NCBI GenBank assembly: GCA_017936785.1
Contig: JAGBEV010000026.1
Location: 1-64,000, forward strand
Length of the DNA stretch: 64,000 nt
Direction: 5' to 3'
From: Lachnospiraceae bacterium
GTDB lineage: Bacteria > Bacillota > Clostridia > Lachnospirales > Lachnospiraceae
A program made the translations under genes and the position numbers. Shown piece by piece: positions 44,237 through 51,956 of this stretch. Under the pieces are notes generated by a model, which had not been told where the DNA came from, made no database searches, and saw only the letters and a list, made by a program, of their open reading frames with translations. Each line of letters begins with the position of its first letter. The stretch's first letter is position 1.

Positions 44237-45502
44237 TTAAATAATATATTCCCATTCTTTTATCCTTCCAGTATTAGGCATAGGACATGCATCAAATTCA
44301 TATCCATCCCCATCAATATAAACAGTTGCATAATGATGGTTTAAGTATCCTGCATAAGTCCATTCCGCTTCCAGTCCTAGTTTTTCTGCAAAATGACACA
44401 TAATAATTGTCGCTCCTATGCAATCTATATGTCTGTTCTCCCAAAAAACCCCTTCATTAACAGCACTGTTTGCTCCAAGCCAATTTCCATCTGTATCTTC
44501 ATAATAGCACAGATACATAAAATGATTTAATACATAACTTTTTAAAGCATCCATCTTTTCATAATCTGTCATTTCAGCGTTTGTGACCTCATTTAATACG
44601 TTTTCATACCATGCATTCACTTCTTTATCATAGTCTTTCAAAAGAATGTTTTTTGTTACACCTATCACCCATTCCTCTCCCACTTTCTCTGCTATCGTAA
44701 GATTTTTTATACCAGGAGTGTTCCATGTGCACATAAACACATAACCACCAGCTACTTTTTCTCTATCTTCATCCAAGTAATTTATGTCCACATAATTGGT
44801 GCTATATACAGTAAACCCATCTGTAACTGTATAATATCCTTCTTCGTGGTATTCATATTTTTCCGTTCCACCCCATATATCTATCGTACTTAAATCTGGA
44901 TTTTCTGTTTTAATGTATATTACAGTCCCTGTCGGATACATCCAACTAATATTGCCATATTGAGTCATTTCATCATTCAAAACTTCCACCTCATAGGAAT
45001 ACTTTGGTTTTGCTTCTAGTGTTGCAGTCGGTTCTGGTGTTGGTGTAACGACTGATGTTGGTCTTGGTGATGGTGTCCCAGTTGGGAACACTGGCATTGC
45101 AGGTTTCATTGTCACTTCAGTTGTTGGTTTTGGTGTAGAAGTTGAAGCTGCATTAGAACTATTCTTCTTATTTACCTTTACAGTCACTTTAAATTTATAG
45201 GTATTTACCTGCTTTTTCCGATTAATCACTTTTACTGTAATCTTCGCTTTCCCGGCTTTCTTTCCTTTAATCTGAATCCCTATCCTTTTCATTCGTACAG
45301 ATGCGATGCGCTTATCGGAACACTTTGCACGATACTTCTTAACACTTCCAGGCCATAGGGATTTTACCGTTTTTATTTTTCCTTCCTGGATTGTTACCGC
45401 CTTTGTTTCTGTCTTAGCAGCTGCATTTTTTTCTGCAACAGATAATAATAATAATGATACCATTGTTAATAATAATACTTTTCCAACTCTCCATCTTTTC
45501 AT
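44237..45502 (-). CDS. secreted transglutaminase-like protein
   Basis: The 421-residue protein has a signal peptide (about 1-29), a lysine-rich beta domain (about 30-110), a Thr/Pro linker (about 115-165) and then a large extracellular part. The C-terminal ~120 residues show the transglutaminase-like triad: Cys in RHIDCIGAT, His in LNHHYATVYIDG and Asp in YEFDACP. It could cleave or cross-link proteins or peptidoglycan peptides outside the cell. AAGGAGGAG precedes the ATG. Its promoter has the same upstream module as parA. Confidence 0.8.
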   Translation of the reverse strand: MKRWRVGKVLLLTMVSLLLLSVAEKNAAAKTETKAVTIQEGKIKTVKSLWPGSVKKYRAKCSDKRIASVRMKRIGIQIKGKKAGKAKITVKVINRKKQVNTYKFKVTVKVNKKNSSNAASTSTPKPTTEVTMKPAMPVFPTGTPSPRPTSVVTPTPEPTATLEAKPKYSYEVEVLNDEMTQYGNISWMYPTGTVIYIKTENPDLSTIDIWGGTEKYEYHEEGYYTVTDGFTVYSTNYVDINYLDEDREKVAGGYVFMCTWNTPGIKNLTIAEKVGEEWVIGVTKNILLKDYDKEVNAWYENVLNEVTNAEMTDYEKMDALKSYVLNHFMYLCYYEDTDGNWLGANSAVNEGVFWENRHIDCIGATIIMCHFAEKLGLEAEWTYAGYLNHHYATVYIDGDGYEFDACPMPNTGRIKEWEYII

Positions 45503-45569
45503 AACTACTCCTCCTTGTCTAATTCTAAACTCGTCCCCAAAAAAGTGTTTCTATGATTATTTATAATAT

Positions 45570-45598
45570 ATAATATTCTTTTTTTGTTTGTTATGCAA
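45570..45598 (-). promoter_or_regulatory. transglutaminase gene promoter
   Basis: TTGCAT (45598-45593), 17-bp spacer, TATTAT (45575-45570). As at parA, the -35 lies three bases from the 26-bp repeat. Confidence 0.7.
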
Positions 45599-45601
45599 TA
45601 G

Positions 45602-45627
45602 TAACATACAAAAAAAGTTGACAAATT
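45602..45627. repeat. 26-bp exact repeat, copy 2
   Basis: It is identical to 12975-13000 and has the same orientation relative to promoter and palindrome. Confidence 0.85.
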
Positions 45628-45636
45628 ATCTGATTT

Positions 45637-45668
45637 CAAAGAAGGTGCCAAAAATGGCACCTTCTTTG
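45637..45668. promoter_or_regulatory. extended GGTGCC palindrome
   Basis: The 14-bp perfect arms CAAAGAAGGTGCCA enclose AAAA. The core (45644-45661) is identical to the site at 13016-13033. It may also end transcription of the small XRE gene that stops 15 bp away. Confidence 0.7.
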
Positions 45669-45682
45669 CTTCTATACAAATT

Positions 45683-45880
45683 TTAAAGGTAATCTGACTT
45701 TACTATATCTCCTATCTTGCAATTAAAAAATTTTGCAATCTTCTCCAGCTGTGGAAAAGAGGGATCTGTTTTTCCATTTTCAATATTGTTCAGTGTGCTT
45801 CGTGAGATCCCCGTCATTTTACTGAGCTGTTCCAGACTTATCCCTTGCTTTTCTCTGGCTTGCCATATTAATACTTCCAT
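45683..45880 (-). CDS. small XRE-family regulator
   Basis: The 65-residue protein is a single Cro/C1 helix-turn-helix: REKQGISLEQLSKMTGISRS then LNNIENGKTDPSFPQLEKIA. This size is typical of plasmid and phage regulators. It lies upstream of the transglutaminase gene, separated from it by the palindrome module, so it may control that promoter. The ribosome site is weak (GAAAGAT). Confidence 0.85.
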   Translation of the reverse strand: MEVLIWQAREKQGISLEQLSKMTGISRSTLNNIENGKTDPSFPQLEKIAKFFNCKIGDIVKSDYL

Positions 45881-46114
45881 CTTTTTATCTTTCGTTAATG
45901 TTTTTAATAATTATAAAACATAAACTATTCAATATATTATGGAAATTTCTACCATATCATAGATACAATATTACTTTTTTAATCTTTGTTATGGATTCTA
46001 AAATTCTTTTATTTTACTTAAATAACTCAATATGCTATACTTTTTAGTACAATTTACAAGATATTATAACACACCTGGAGTAAATTTATTGCACCAGAGC
46101 AAATTTGACAATTA

Positions 46115-46120
46115 TATAAT
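46115..46120 (+). promoter_or_regulatory. -10 box of the type I toxin RNA
   Basis: TATAAT followed by GAACTTA. The same TATAATGAACTTA begins the opposing RNA on the other strand (46377 leftward). No good -35 is seen at 17 bp. Confidence 0.55.
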
Positions 46121-46186
46121 GAACTTAACCAGGCAGCTGGTAGGGCGGCTCTACTCATTCCGAGTCTTGCGGAAGGAGGAAAGCTT

Positions 46187-46270
46187 ATGAGTACATATGA
46201 AGAATTTATGGTATTACTTACTATTGCGTTACTTATTGTTTCCATTCTGAATTTGAAAAATAAGAAATAG
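46187..46270 (+). CDS. 27-residue holin-like / Fst-like type I toxin
   Basis: The peptide MSTYEEFMVLLTIALLIVSI plus LNLKNKK has a short polar start, one membrane-spanning stretch and a basic end. That is the pattern of the putative holin-like toxin family and of Fst/TxpA toxins. GGAAGGAGGA lies six bases before the ATG. A terminator directly follows. A convergent promoter makes an opposing RNA, so this is very likely a type I toxin-antitoxin locus that stabilises the element. Confidence 0.8.
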   Translation: MSTYEEFMVLLTIALLIVSILNLKNKK

Positions 46271-46304
46271 CCGTCTGGTTCCTGGAAAGAATAGACGGCT
46301 ATTT
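46265..46304. terminator. shared bidirectional terminator of the toxin locus
   Basis: AAATAGCCGTCT and AGACGGCTATTT pair perfectly over 12 bp. T-rich sequence follows on both strands, so both convergent RNAs can end here. Confidence 0.8.
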
Positions 46305-46366
46305 CTATCTAGCTTATAAATTCGCCGGAACGAGTAGGTAGCAGCTACTCTCCAGCTGTCTTGCTA
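46265..46366 (-). ncRNA. predicted antitoxin RNA of the type I locus
   Basis: A strong promoter on the minus strand has TTGACA (46400-46395), 17 bp and TATAAT (46377-46372). The RNA would run to the shared terminator. Direct repeats GGTAG (46139, 46337) and GTCTTGC (46164, 46358) occur in both transcribed regions in the same DNA orientation, so the two RNAs can pair there. This is the layout of the par locus of pAD1. The 3' and 5' ends are predicted. Confidence 0.7.
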
Positions 46367-46543
46367 AGTTCATTATATACTTTTATAAACAATGTGTCAA
46401 TTAAAGACTATTTTCTCGTAGTAAGGTGCTATTTTTTATGTAGTAATAATTCACCGACAAATAAGTATATATTAACCAACGGCTTCCTTATTAAGTTACA
46501 CTTGCAAAAATAAATCGTCACTTAGAATAATTTTGTTAAAAGC

Positions 46544-47077
46544 TTAATTTCCTCTTAATGTCGAATCATATTCTTGAATTTTAGTAATAATATTTTCCAT
46601 CATCTTTTCTTCTTTTTTATTAAACAGATATCCTGTTATCAATTTTATGATTGTAAAATATGTAGCAATTACAGAACCAAATGCCGCTAAAATCTCTGGC
46701 AAGACATCCAAAGCTCCAATTTCTGGATTTAATGCCGTAATCAGTAAGCAAGTAAATACAATAACTACCATTGCAATCGGAACACCAATGAACAATATCA
46801 TAGATAAATCAAAAATATCATACTTTTTATACTCCTTAAATTTCATTGAGCTTTTAGTATTATCAACATATGCTTCCAAAAGTCGTGTATATTGTTCATT
46901 ATGATCAGCCAAACTTTTTTTATCATGTGCCCGCAAATCTTTATCTGAACTTAAACTTCGTACATTCTCTGGAGGAAGATTCTCTTTAACTACCTTTTCT
47001 TCTATTTCTTTTTTATGCTCTTCAGCTACTTTATCGTTAAGTACTTGATCAGATGTTTGATTCTCTATACTGTCCAT
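46544..47077 (-). CDS. membrane protein paired with the ImmA/IrrE peptidase
   Basis: The 177-residue protein has an acidic and polar N-terminal half (about 1-85) that begins MDSIENQTSDQVLNDK. Two membrane segments follow (about 92-117 and 125-150), then a short cytoplasmic end. I do not recognise a family. It starts six bases after the peptidase stop and has GAAGGAT upstream, so the two form an operon. It may be a target or effector of the peptidase. Confidence 0.6.
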   Translation of the reverse strand: MDSIENQTSDQVLNDKVAEEHKKEIEEKVVKENLPPENVRSLSSDKDLRAHDKKSLADHNEQYTRLLEAYVDNTKSSMKFKEYKKYDIFDLSMILFIGVPIAMVVIVFTCLLITALNPEIGALDVLPEILAAFGSVIATYFTIIKLITGYLFNKKEEKMMENIITKIQEYDSTLRGN

Positions 47078-47083
47078 ACTTTT

Positions 47084-47785
47084 CTATCCTTCAATTTGTA
47101 CTTCAACTATATTCTCTACTTCAATATATCTTTTTAAAATAGATTCTGTTGATACACCAAAATAATCAGCCAAGCGTGCAATGACATCAGGCTTACTGTT
47201 CTCCTCTTCTTTTTCAAAACACATTCTTTTTTTTATGAATATATCTGCTGGCATTAGTAAATTAGCAGCAAATTCATTCGCACGGTCTTCTTTATAATCT
47301 TTGTCTTGACTATTTTTCATATATGTAGAATAAAATGTAGGATCTTTTGCCTCATTATAATCAAATATATAATGTGCTAATTCATGGGCTAAAGCAAATC
47401 TCATATGTCCATCTGTATCTTTTTCGTTCACACAAGCAATTTTTGTTGTTCCATACTTGGCATAATATCTAGGATCAACAGAAAGATAAGCTGATAATTC
47501 ATCCGGCTTCATTTTCTGCTTATATGTCTTTATCCCTAGCAAATTCAATATTTTTACTATTGGAACATACTGCTTGTCCGCATCAATTTCAAATACTTCT
47601 AATATTTTCTTTGCACATTGTGAAATATCATCTTTCAAATCCTCATCGTTACGAATCTGATTAATAACTTCCATCGATGTTGGTTTCTTTTCCATTTTAA
47701 AATGTAGTATCCTTTCTAGTTGTGTATGTTTTCCTCTTCTATTTTTTCTTTTGTTGTAGTCTTGTAAATATATAATCTTAGACAT
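47084..47785 (-). CDS. ImmA/IrrE-family metallopeptidase
   Basis: The 233-residue protein has the zinc motif HELAHYIFDY (near 135) and downstream EDRANEFAANLLMP, the standard ImmA/IrrE set. Family members cut XRE-type repressors after a signal, which can switch on excision of ICEBs1-like elements, or act in stress and defence modules. A basic N terminus (KNRRGKHTQLERILHFK) precedes. No XRE gene lies directly next to it; a membrane protein does. GGGGGTG precedes the ATG at 47785. Confidence 0.88.
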   Translation of the reverse strand: MSKIIYLQDYNKRKNRRGKHTQLERILHFKMEKKPTSMEVINQIRNDEDLKDDISQCAKKILEVFEIDADKQYVPIVKILNLLGIKTYKQKMKPDELSAYLSVDPRYYAKYGTTKIACVNEKDTDGHMRFALAHELAHYIFDYNEAKDPTFYSTYMKNSQDKDYKEDRANEFAANLLMPADIFIKKRMCFEKEEENSKPDVIARLADYFGVSTESILKRYIEVENIVEVQIEG

Positions 47786-47930
47786 TACAACACCCCCTTT
47801 CAAGGATGATACAATATCTATACTTCGTAGAAAACCAAAAACAAACCAACAAATCTCGTACCTTTTCTTACTTTTCCACTTTCATTCTATCATTTACTTA
47901 CACGTTTGTCTATAAAATTTAATATTTTTA

Positions 47931-47960
47931 CATACTTTTACATACTTTTTCATACTCATT
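47931..47960. repeat. three 10-bp tandem repeats
   Basis: CATACTTTTA, CATACTTTTT and CATACTCATT follow each other with one helical turn spacing in the 420-bp gap between the peptidase and recombinase genes. They may be operator half-sites. A weak TTGTTC / 17 bp / TATTAT promoter for the recombinase follows nearer to 48.1 kb. The rest of the gap is featureless AT-rich DNA. Confidence 0.35.
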
Positions 47961-48204
47961 TTTAAAATAATTTTTATACTTATTTTGAAAACTTTTTTAT
48001 AGCCATTTTTAGAACTCTTTTTTGATAAAATATACAATAATTATAGACTTTAATCAATAATATTGTTCCTTGCTAAAACATGTAATATTATGTATTATGT
48101 CTTTTATATATGTAATGAAAAGAATATCACAAAAATATTTTCAAAAAAGTGGAAAATTCTCAGTACTAAAGTACAACATACATAATTAGAAAGGATGTGA
48201 TTCT

Positions 48205-49761
48205 GTGATTGCCATCTATGTTCGTCAGTCCCTTGATAAGAAGGACTCTCTTTCTATCGAATCCCAGATTGAAGATTGCATATCTTTATGCAAACGTAGT
48301 GGCTGGGAAGAGTACAAAATATATAAGGATAAAGGTTGGTCAGCAAAAAATCTTGACCGTCCAAGCTTCCAACAGCTGAATAAAGATGTAGAGGCTGGCC
48401 TAATCCAAGCAGTTGTATGCTACAAAATTGACCGTATCAGCCGAAATATACGTGACTTGGTAAATCTAATCGAAGATTACAGCGAACTTGGAGTCCACTT
48501 TGTTTCCTTTGCAGACAACATCAATACAGCTGCTCCTGGCGGCATGATGATGGCAACCCTATTTGGTTCCCTGGCTCAGATGGAACGAGAAGCCATCATT
48601 ACCCGTGTAACTGATAATTATTATTATCGGTGTGAACAAGGATACTGGGGTGGTGGACCAGCTCCTTATGGATTCCATTTGAAAAAAATCCAGGAAAATG
48701 GACAAAAGCATACCGTCTTGGAAGCCGACGAAGAAGAATCTGCTGTTGTCCGAAAATTCTTTGACTGGTATTTGGAACCAGATGGTACTGTATTCTATAT
48801 TCTGAATAAGGCAAATGAATTAGGCATTAAAACAAGAAAAGGAGCTGAATGGACCTCCCGTGTTGTTTCAGAGCTATTGTCAAAGCCTGTTTATGCACCA
48901 AATACAATGGATGTGTATAACTTTTATGCATCACAAGGTGTCAACGTCCGCATCTCTCCCGAACAATGTGATGGCTCTCTATCTCTGAATGTTTTTGGTA
49001 AAAGAGATCGTGGCAGTAAACAGACCAAACGATCACGTCCTGTTAGTGAAATGACCCTGGCACTGGCAAAACACAAGGCTATCGTTGATAGCAACACGTT
49101 TTTACGTGTCCAGTTTAAAAAGAAATCCAAACTGGCATCCTCACCCAGAACTGGCACATCCAAAACTACCATACTTTCCGGTCTGGTTAAATGCGGAGTC
49201 TGTGGCAGAGCAATGTCCCCTTCTAATAGCAGGGGAAATGTAAAATACTTCACTTGTTCCGGCAAAAGAAATTATGCCAGTGGTACATGTGATTCCAAGA
49301 GTATCAAAGTACAATCCCTGGAGGAAATTGTCATTCAGGATATGATATCCTATTTTACAGAACCAAATATCATATCTAAATTTCATTCCAGTCCCCCACC
49401 ACAACTTTCTTCTGTAGAAAACTTGAAGATTAATGCTCTACAGCAGGAAATTGCTAAAATCAATACAGATATTGAACACCTTTTAGATGCTGTAACATCT
49501 GGCAACAACAAAGCAATAGAATATCTAAACCGCCGAATTGAATCATTGGATGAAAAAAAGAACCGCCTGAATCAGGAGATTCTTTCCATCCGCAATGAAT
49601 CTAACAATGTGCTGCATCTTTTCAATGATATCAATATTGAAACACTCCCTGAAATCCTTCAGGATGGAGAATTTGAAGAGCAAAGACACCTCTGCCAATG
49701 CCTGATCAAAAAAATCACATTTAACTCTCCAGAAGATATCATAATTGAATATGCAATTTAA
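48205..49761 (+). CDS. large serine recombinase (integrase of the ICE)
   Basis: The 518-residue protein has an N-terminal resolvase domain with nucleophile Ser in YVRQSLD (residue 9) and CYKIDRISRN and LAQMEREAI motifs. A recombinase domain follows (about 150-260). A zinc ribbon lies near 328 (CGVCGRAM with TCSGK and GTCDSK) and a coiled coil at about 400-475. It integrates and excises the element at the deacetylase gene. The GTG start has AAAGGATGTGA upstream. It ends 54 bp from attR and is followed by a terminator. Confidence 0.96.
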   Translation: MIAIYVRQSLDKKDSLSIESQIEDCISLCKRSGWEEYKIYKDKGWSAKNLDRPSFQQLNKDVEAGLIQAVVCYKIDRISRNIRDLVNLIEDYSELGVHFVSFADNINTAAPGGMMMATLFGSLAQMEREAIITRVTDNYYYRCEQGYWGGGPAPYGFHLKKIQENGQKHTVLEADEEESAVVRKFFDWYLEPDGTVFYILNKANELGIKTRKGAEWTSRVVSELLSKPVYAPNTMDVYNFYASQGVNVRISPEQCDGSLSLNVFGKRDRGSKQTKRSRPVSEMTLALAKHKAIVDSNTFLRVQFKKKSKLASSPRTGTSKTTILSGLVKCGVCGRAMSPSNSRGNVKYFTCSGKRNYASGTCDSKSIKVQSLEEIVIQDMISYFTEPNIISKFHSSPPPQLSSVENLKINALQQEIAKINTDIEHLLDAVTSGNNKAIEYLNRRIESLDEKKNRLNQEILSIRNESNNVLHLFNDINIETLPEILQDGEFEEQRHLCQCLIKKITFNSPEDIIIEYAI

Positions 49762-49763
49762 AA

Positions 49764-49786
49764 AAAGCCCCAGTTTATGGGGCTTT
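49764..49786. terminator. terminator behind the recombinase gene
   Basis: AAAGCCCC and GGGGCTTT pair around a 7-base loop. It may also serve the truncated deacetylase frame arriving from the other strand. Confidence 0.8.
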
Positions 49787-49794
49787 AAATGTGT

Positions 49795-49807
49795 TTTCTT
49801 TTTGCGT
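49795..49807 (-). repeat. terminal inverted repeat, right copy
   Basis: Reverse complement ACGCAAAAAGAAA is identical to 10525-10537. Confidence 0.65.
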
Positions 49808-49814
49808 GTAGTGT

Positions 49815-49821
49815 ATCTACA
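49815..49821 (+). repeat. right junction repeat (attR core region)
   Basis: ATCTACA is identical to 10514-10520 and encodes GTAGAT (Val-Asp) of the deacetylase on the minus strand. Confidence 0.8.
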
Positions 49822-50542
49822 TCCCATTGGATCGCATGATATCCGCACTCTTTTACCGCTTCAATCAAGGTATCATTATAATCACCATAAGGAGGACGGA
49901 ACAACATCATCTCTTTTCCGGTCAGTTCTTTCACTTTATCATGCACCTTCATGATTTCGTCCTTGCATTCCTCCTTTGATAGTTGGGACATCTGCTTATG
50001 GTTTTCGCTGTGATTTCCCAGATCATGCCCTTCCTCTGCTATCATCTTCACATCATCAGGATATGACTCCACCCATCCGCCTGTCATAAAAAAGGTCACA
50101 TGGATCTTATGCTTTTTTAAAATTTGCATAATTTTTTTAGTATCCTCATTTCCCCATGCTGCATCAAAAGAAAGAGCTACTTTTTTATCTGGACTGTCTA
50201 CACAATAAATTGGCAATTTCCGTTCATTACTTATTTTACTCTGATATTTACCGGCATTAGTACTGGTAGCAACAGATTCTTTTGCCAGTTTATTTTGTCC
50301 ATAGCCAATGGCTACACCAGAAATAAAGATTACTGACAGCACAAAAAGCCCACAGCGGATAAATGTTGCAATTTTAGCAATTTCTGTCTCTTCCTTCCCT
50401 TCCTCATAGCAATCCCTCATAGAACCTGAAAACTGAGTCAGTTTCTCCTTTATATCATTCCAAATCTCCATATTCTCTCTACCCGGCAGACTTTATCCAT
50501 CAAGTCTGATTCCAATACACATTCTCACTATCAAAATATGCA

Positions 50543-51910
50543 TTAGTTCTCCAATTCATGCAGAAGATTTTTGAACATGCGGAGCAGAACCAGTACGGCC
50601 GCAATAGAAAGAATGAATTCAGCCACAAACTGGGAATAAGCCAGACCATAAAGAGGAAACAGCATATTCAAAATAGAAAGAGCTGGAATTTCCAGAACAA
50701 TTTTCCGAAGTATGGCAAATACCAGAGATTGTTTTCCCAGCCCGCATGCCTGAAAAACACCGACAGCCAGAAAATCCATACAAAGAAACGGTAATCCAAT
50801 ACAAAGCCCTCGTAAAAACCTACTTCCATAAGCAATAATGCTTTTATCTTTGATAAACAACATAATCCAGAAATCAGCACCCAGATAAAATCCTACCGAA
50901 ACAATCACCATAAAAATCAGGGACAACTTGGTAGAGAAGGTCAGAGTTTTCTTCATCCGGGTAATATTTCCACTGGCATAGTTGTAGCTGATCAACGGCA
51001 TGATACCCTGTGAAATGCCCAGTGCAATATATAGCGGTACCATATTCACCTTCTGTGCGATCCCCATGGCAGCTACAGCATCTGAGCCGAAAGAGGAAGT
51101 AAAATTGTTGAGAACTGTCATTCCCGTTACATTTAAAAGGTTCTGGACAGCTGCCGGTATTCCCACCGCACAGATTCCTATGGCAATCACCTTTTCTAAA
51201 CGAAACATCGATGGATGAATACATACGTAAATATTTCCCCTTTTTACAAATAAAAGTATGAAAAAATAGGCACATGCCACGCAATTTGACAGAAAAGTAG
51301 CAAGCCCTGCCCCGGCTGCTCCCATATTCATTCCCCAGGGCAGGATAAAAAACGGGTCCAGTATGATATTCAAAAGGCATCCACTCATAGTGCCAATACT
51401 GGCATGAAGAGAAGAGCCCTCCGAACGTACCATATAAGCAAGCACTACATTTAATATTGCCGGTACTGCTCCAAAAGATACTGTCCATTTCAGATATTCC
51501 CCAGTTGCAGTAACCGTTTCTGCATCGGCACCCAGTACAGCCAGGATCTGGCTGCTAAAAGCAGTATAGCCTATAGAAAACAATACCCCGCAAAGTAAAG
51601 AACAATAAAATCCAAACGCAGAGCTGCGGTATACTGTGTCATACTCCTTTTTTCCAAGGGCGCGGCTCATCATGCTGGAACTTCCCACACCAAACAGATT
51701 GTTTACTGCATTAAATGCCAGCAGCACAGGAGCTGCAAGAGTCACCGCGGCATTTTGAATCGAGTCATTGAGCATTCCAACAAAATACGTATCTGCAAGA
51801 TTGTAGATGACCATAACCAGCGAACTAATGATCGTCGGAATGGCAAGAGTCATGACCGCCCTGGGAACCGGTGTTTCCTCAAACAATTTTATTTTTGAAT
51901 TATCCTCCAT
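50543..51910 (-). CDS. MATE-family multidrug/toxin exporter
   Basis: The 455-residue membrane protein has twelve hydrophobic segments in two similar halves. The start PRAVMTLAIPTIISSLVMV and the region SMMSRALGKKEYD are typical of MATE transporters of the NorM/DinF group. These export cationic compounds using Na+ or H+ gradients. GGAG lies before the ATG. The substrate cannot be told from sequence. Confidence 0.93.
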   Translation of the reverse strand: MEDNSKIKLFEETPVPRAVMTLAIPTIISSLVMVIYNLADTYFVGMLNDSIQNAAVTLAAPVLLAFNAVNNLFGVGSSSMMSRALGKKEYDTVYRSSAFGFYCSLLCGVLFSIGYTAFSSQILAVLGADAETVTATGEYLKWTVSFGAVPAILNVVLAYMVRSEGSSLHASIGTMSGCLLNIILDPFFILPWGMNMGAAGAGLATFLSNCVACAYFFILLFVKRGNIYVCIHPSMFRLEKVIAIGICAVGIPAAVQNLLNVTGMTVLNNFTSSFGSDAVAAMGIAQKVNMVPLYIALGISQGIMPLISYNYASGNITRMKKTLTFSTKLSLIFMVIVSVGFYLGADFWIMLFIKDKSIIAYGSRFLRGLCIGLPFLCMDFLAVGVFQACGLGKQSLVFAILRKIVLEIPALSILNMLFPLYGLAYSQFVAEFILSIAAVLVLLRMFKNLLHELEN

Positions 51911-51956
51911 CTAAATCTCCAATCCTGTGCATATTTTTGCACATAAACCTTCTTCC

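Larger units (their letters stand above)
10514..49821. mobile_element. integrative and conjugative element (~39.3 kb) with large serine recombinase
   Basis: The element is delimited by ATCTACA at 10514-10520 and 49815-49821, which lie in the two halves of one deacetylase gene. It carries a serine recombinase at the right end, a MobP2-type relaxase, VirD4, VirB4 and other secretion genes, ParAB, a sortase with surface proteins, and an XRE regulator. Most genes run leftward from a promoter near 43.4 kb. No antibiotic-resistance gene is recognised. Transfer and partition gene sets are present, but one adhesin frame has a stop codon. I cannot say whether it is a known named element. Confidence 0.93.
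49785..50471 (-). pseudogene. polysaccharide deacetylase (PdaB-like), 5' fragment right of the ICE
   Basis: The first 219 codons are host sequence; nine element-derived codons (TLHAKRKHI) then lead to a stop at 49785. A membrane anchor lies at about 38-58. NodB-type motifs are seen as ALSFDAAWG (motif 1), HDLGNHSENHKQM (motif 2) and FRPPYGDYND (motif 3); motif 4 is cut after QWDVD. Motif 5 lies in the 3' fragment at 10208-10520. PdaB-type enzymes act on peptidoglycan, often in sporulation. The truncated protein is probably inactive. Confidence 0.92.

Noticed and set aside
12037..45668. GGTGCC palindromes as terminators only
   Set aside because: Copies at 12037 and 16328 lie in leaders of genes without T tracts, so an operator or centromere role is more likely.
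47931..47960. CRISPR-like repeat
   Set aside because: Only three 10-bp units without spacers and no cas genes.
10514..49821. Element as a prophage
   Set aside because: No capsid, portal, terminase or tail genes; relaxase, VirD4 and VirB4 indicate conjugation.
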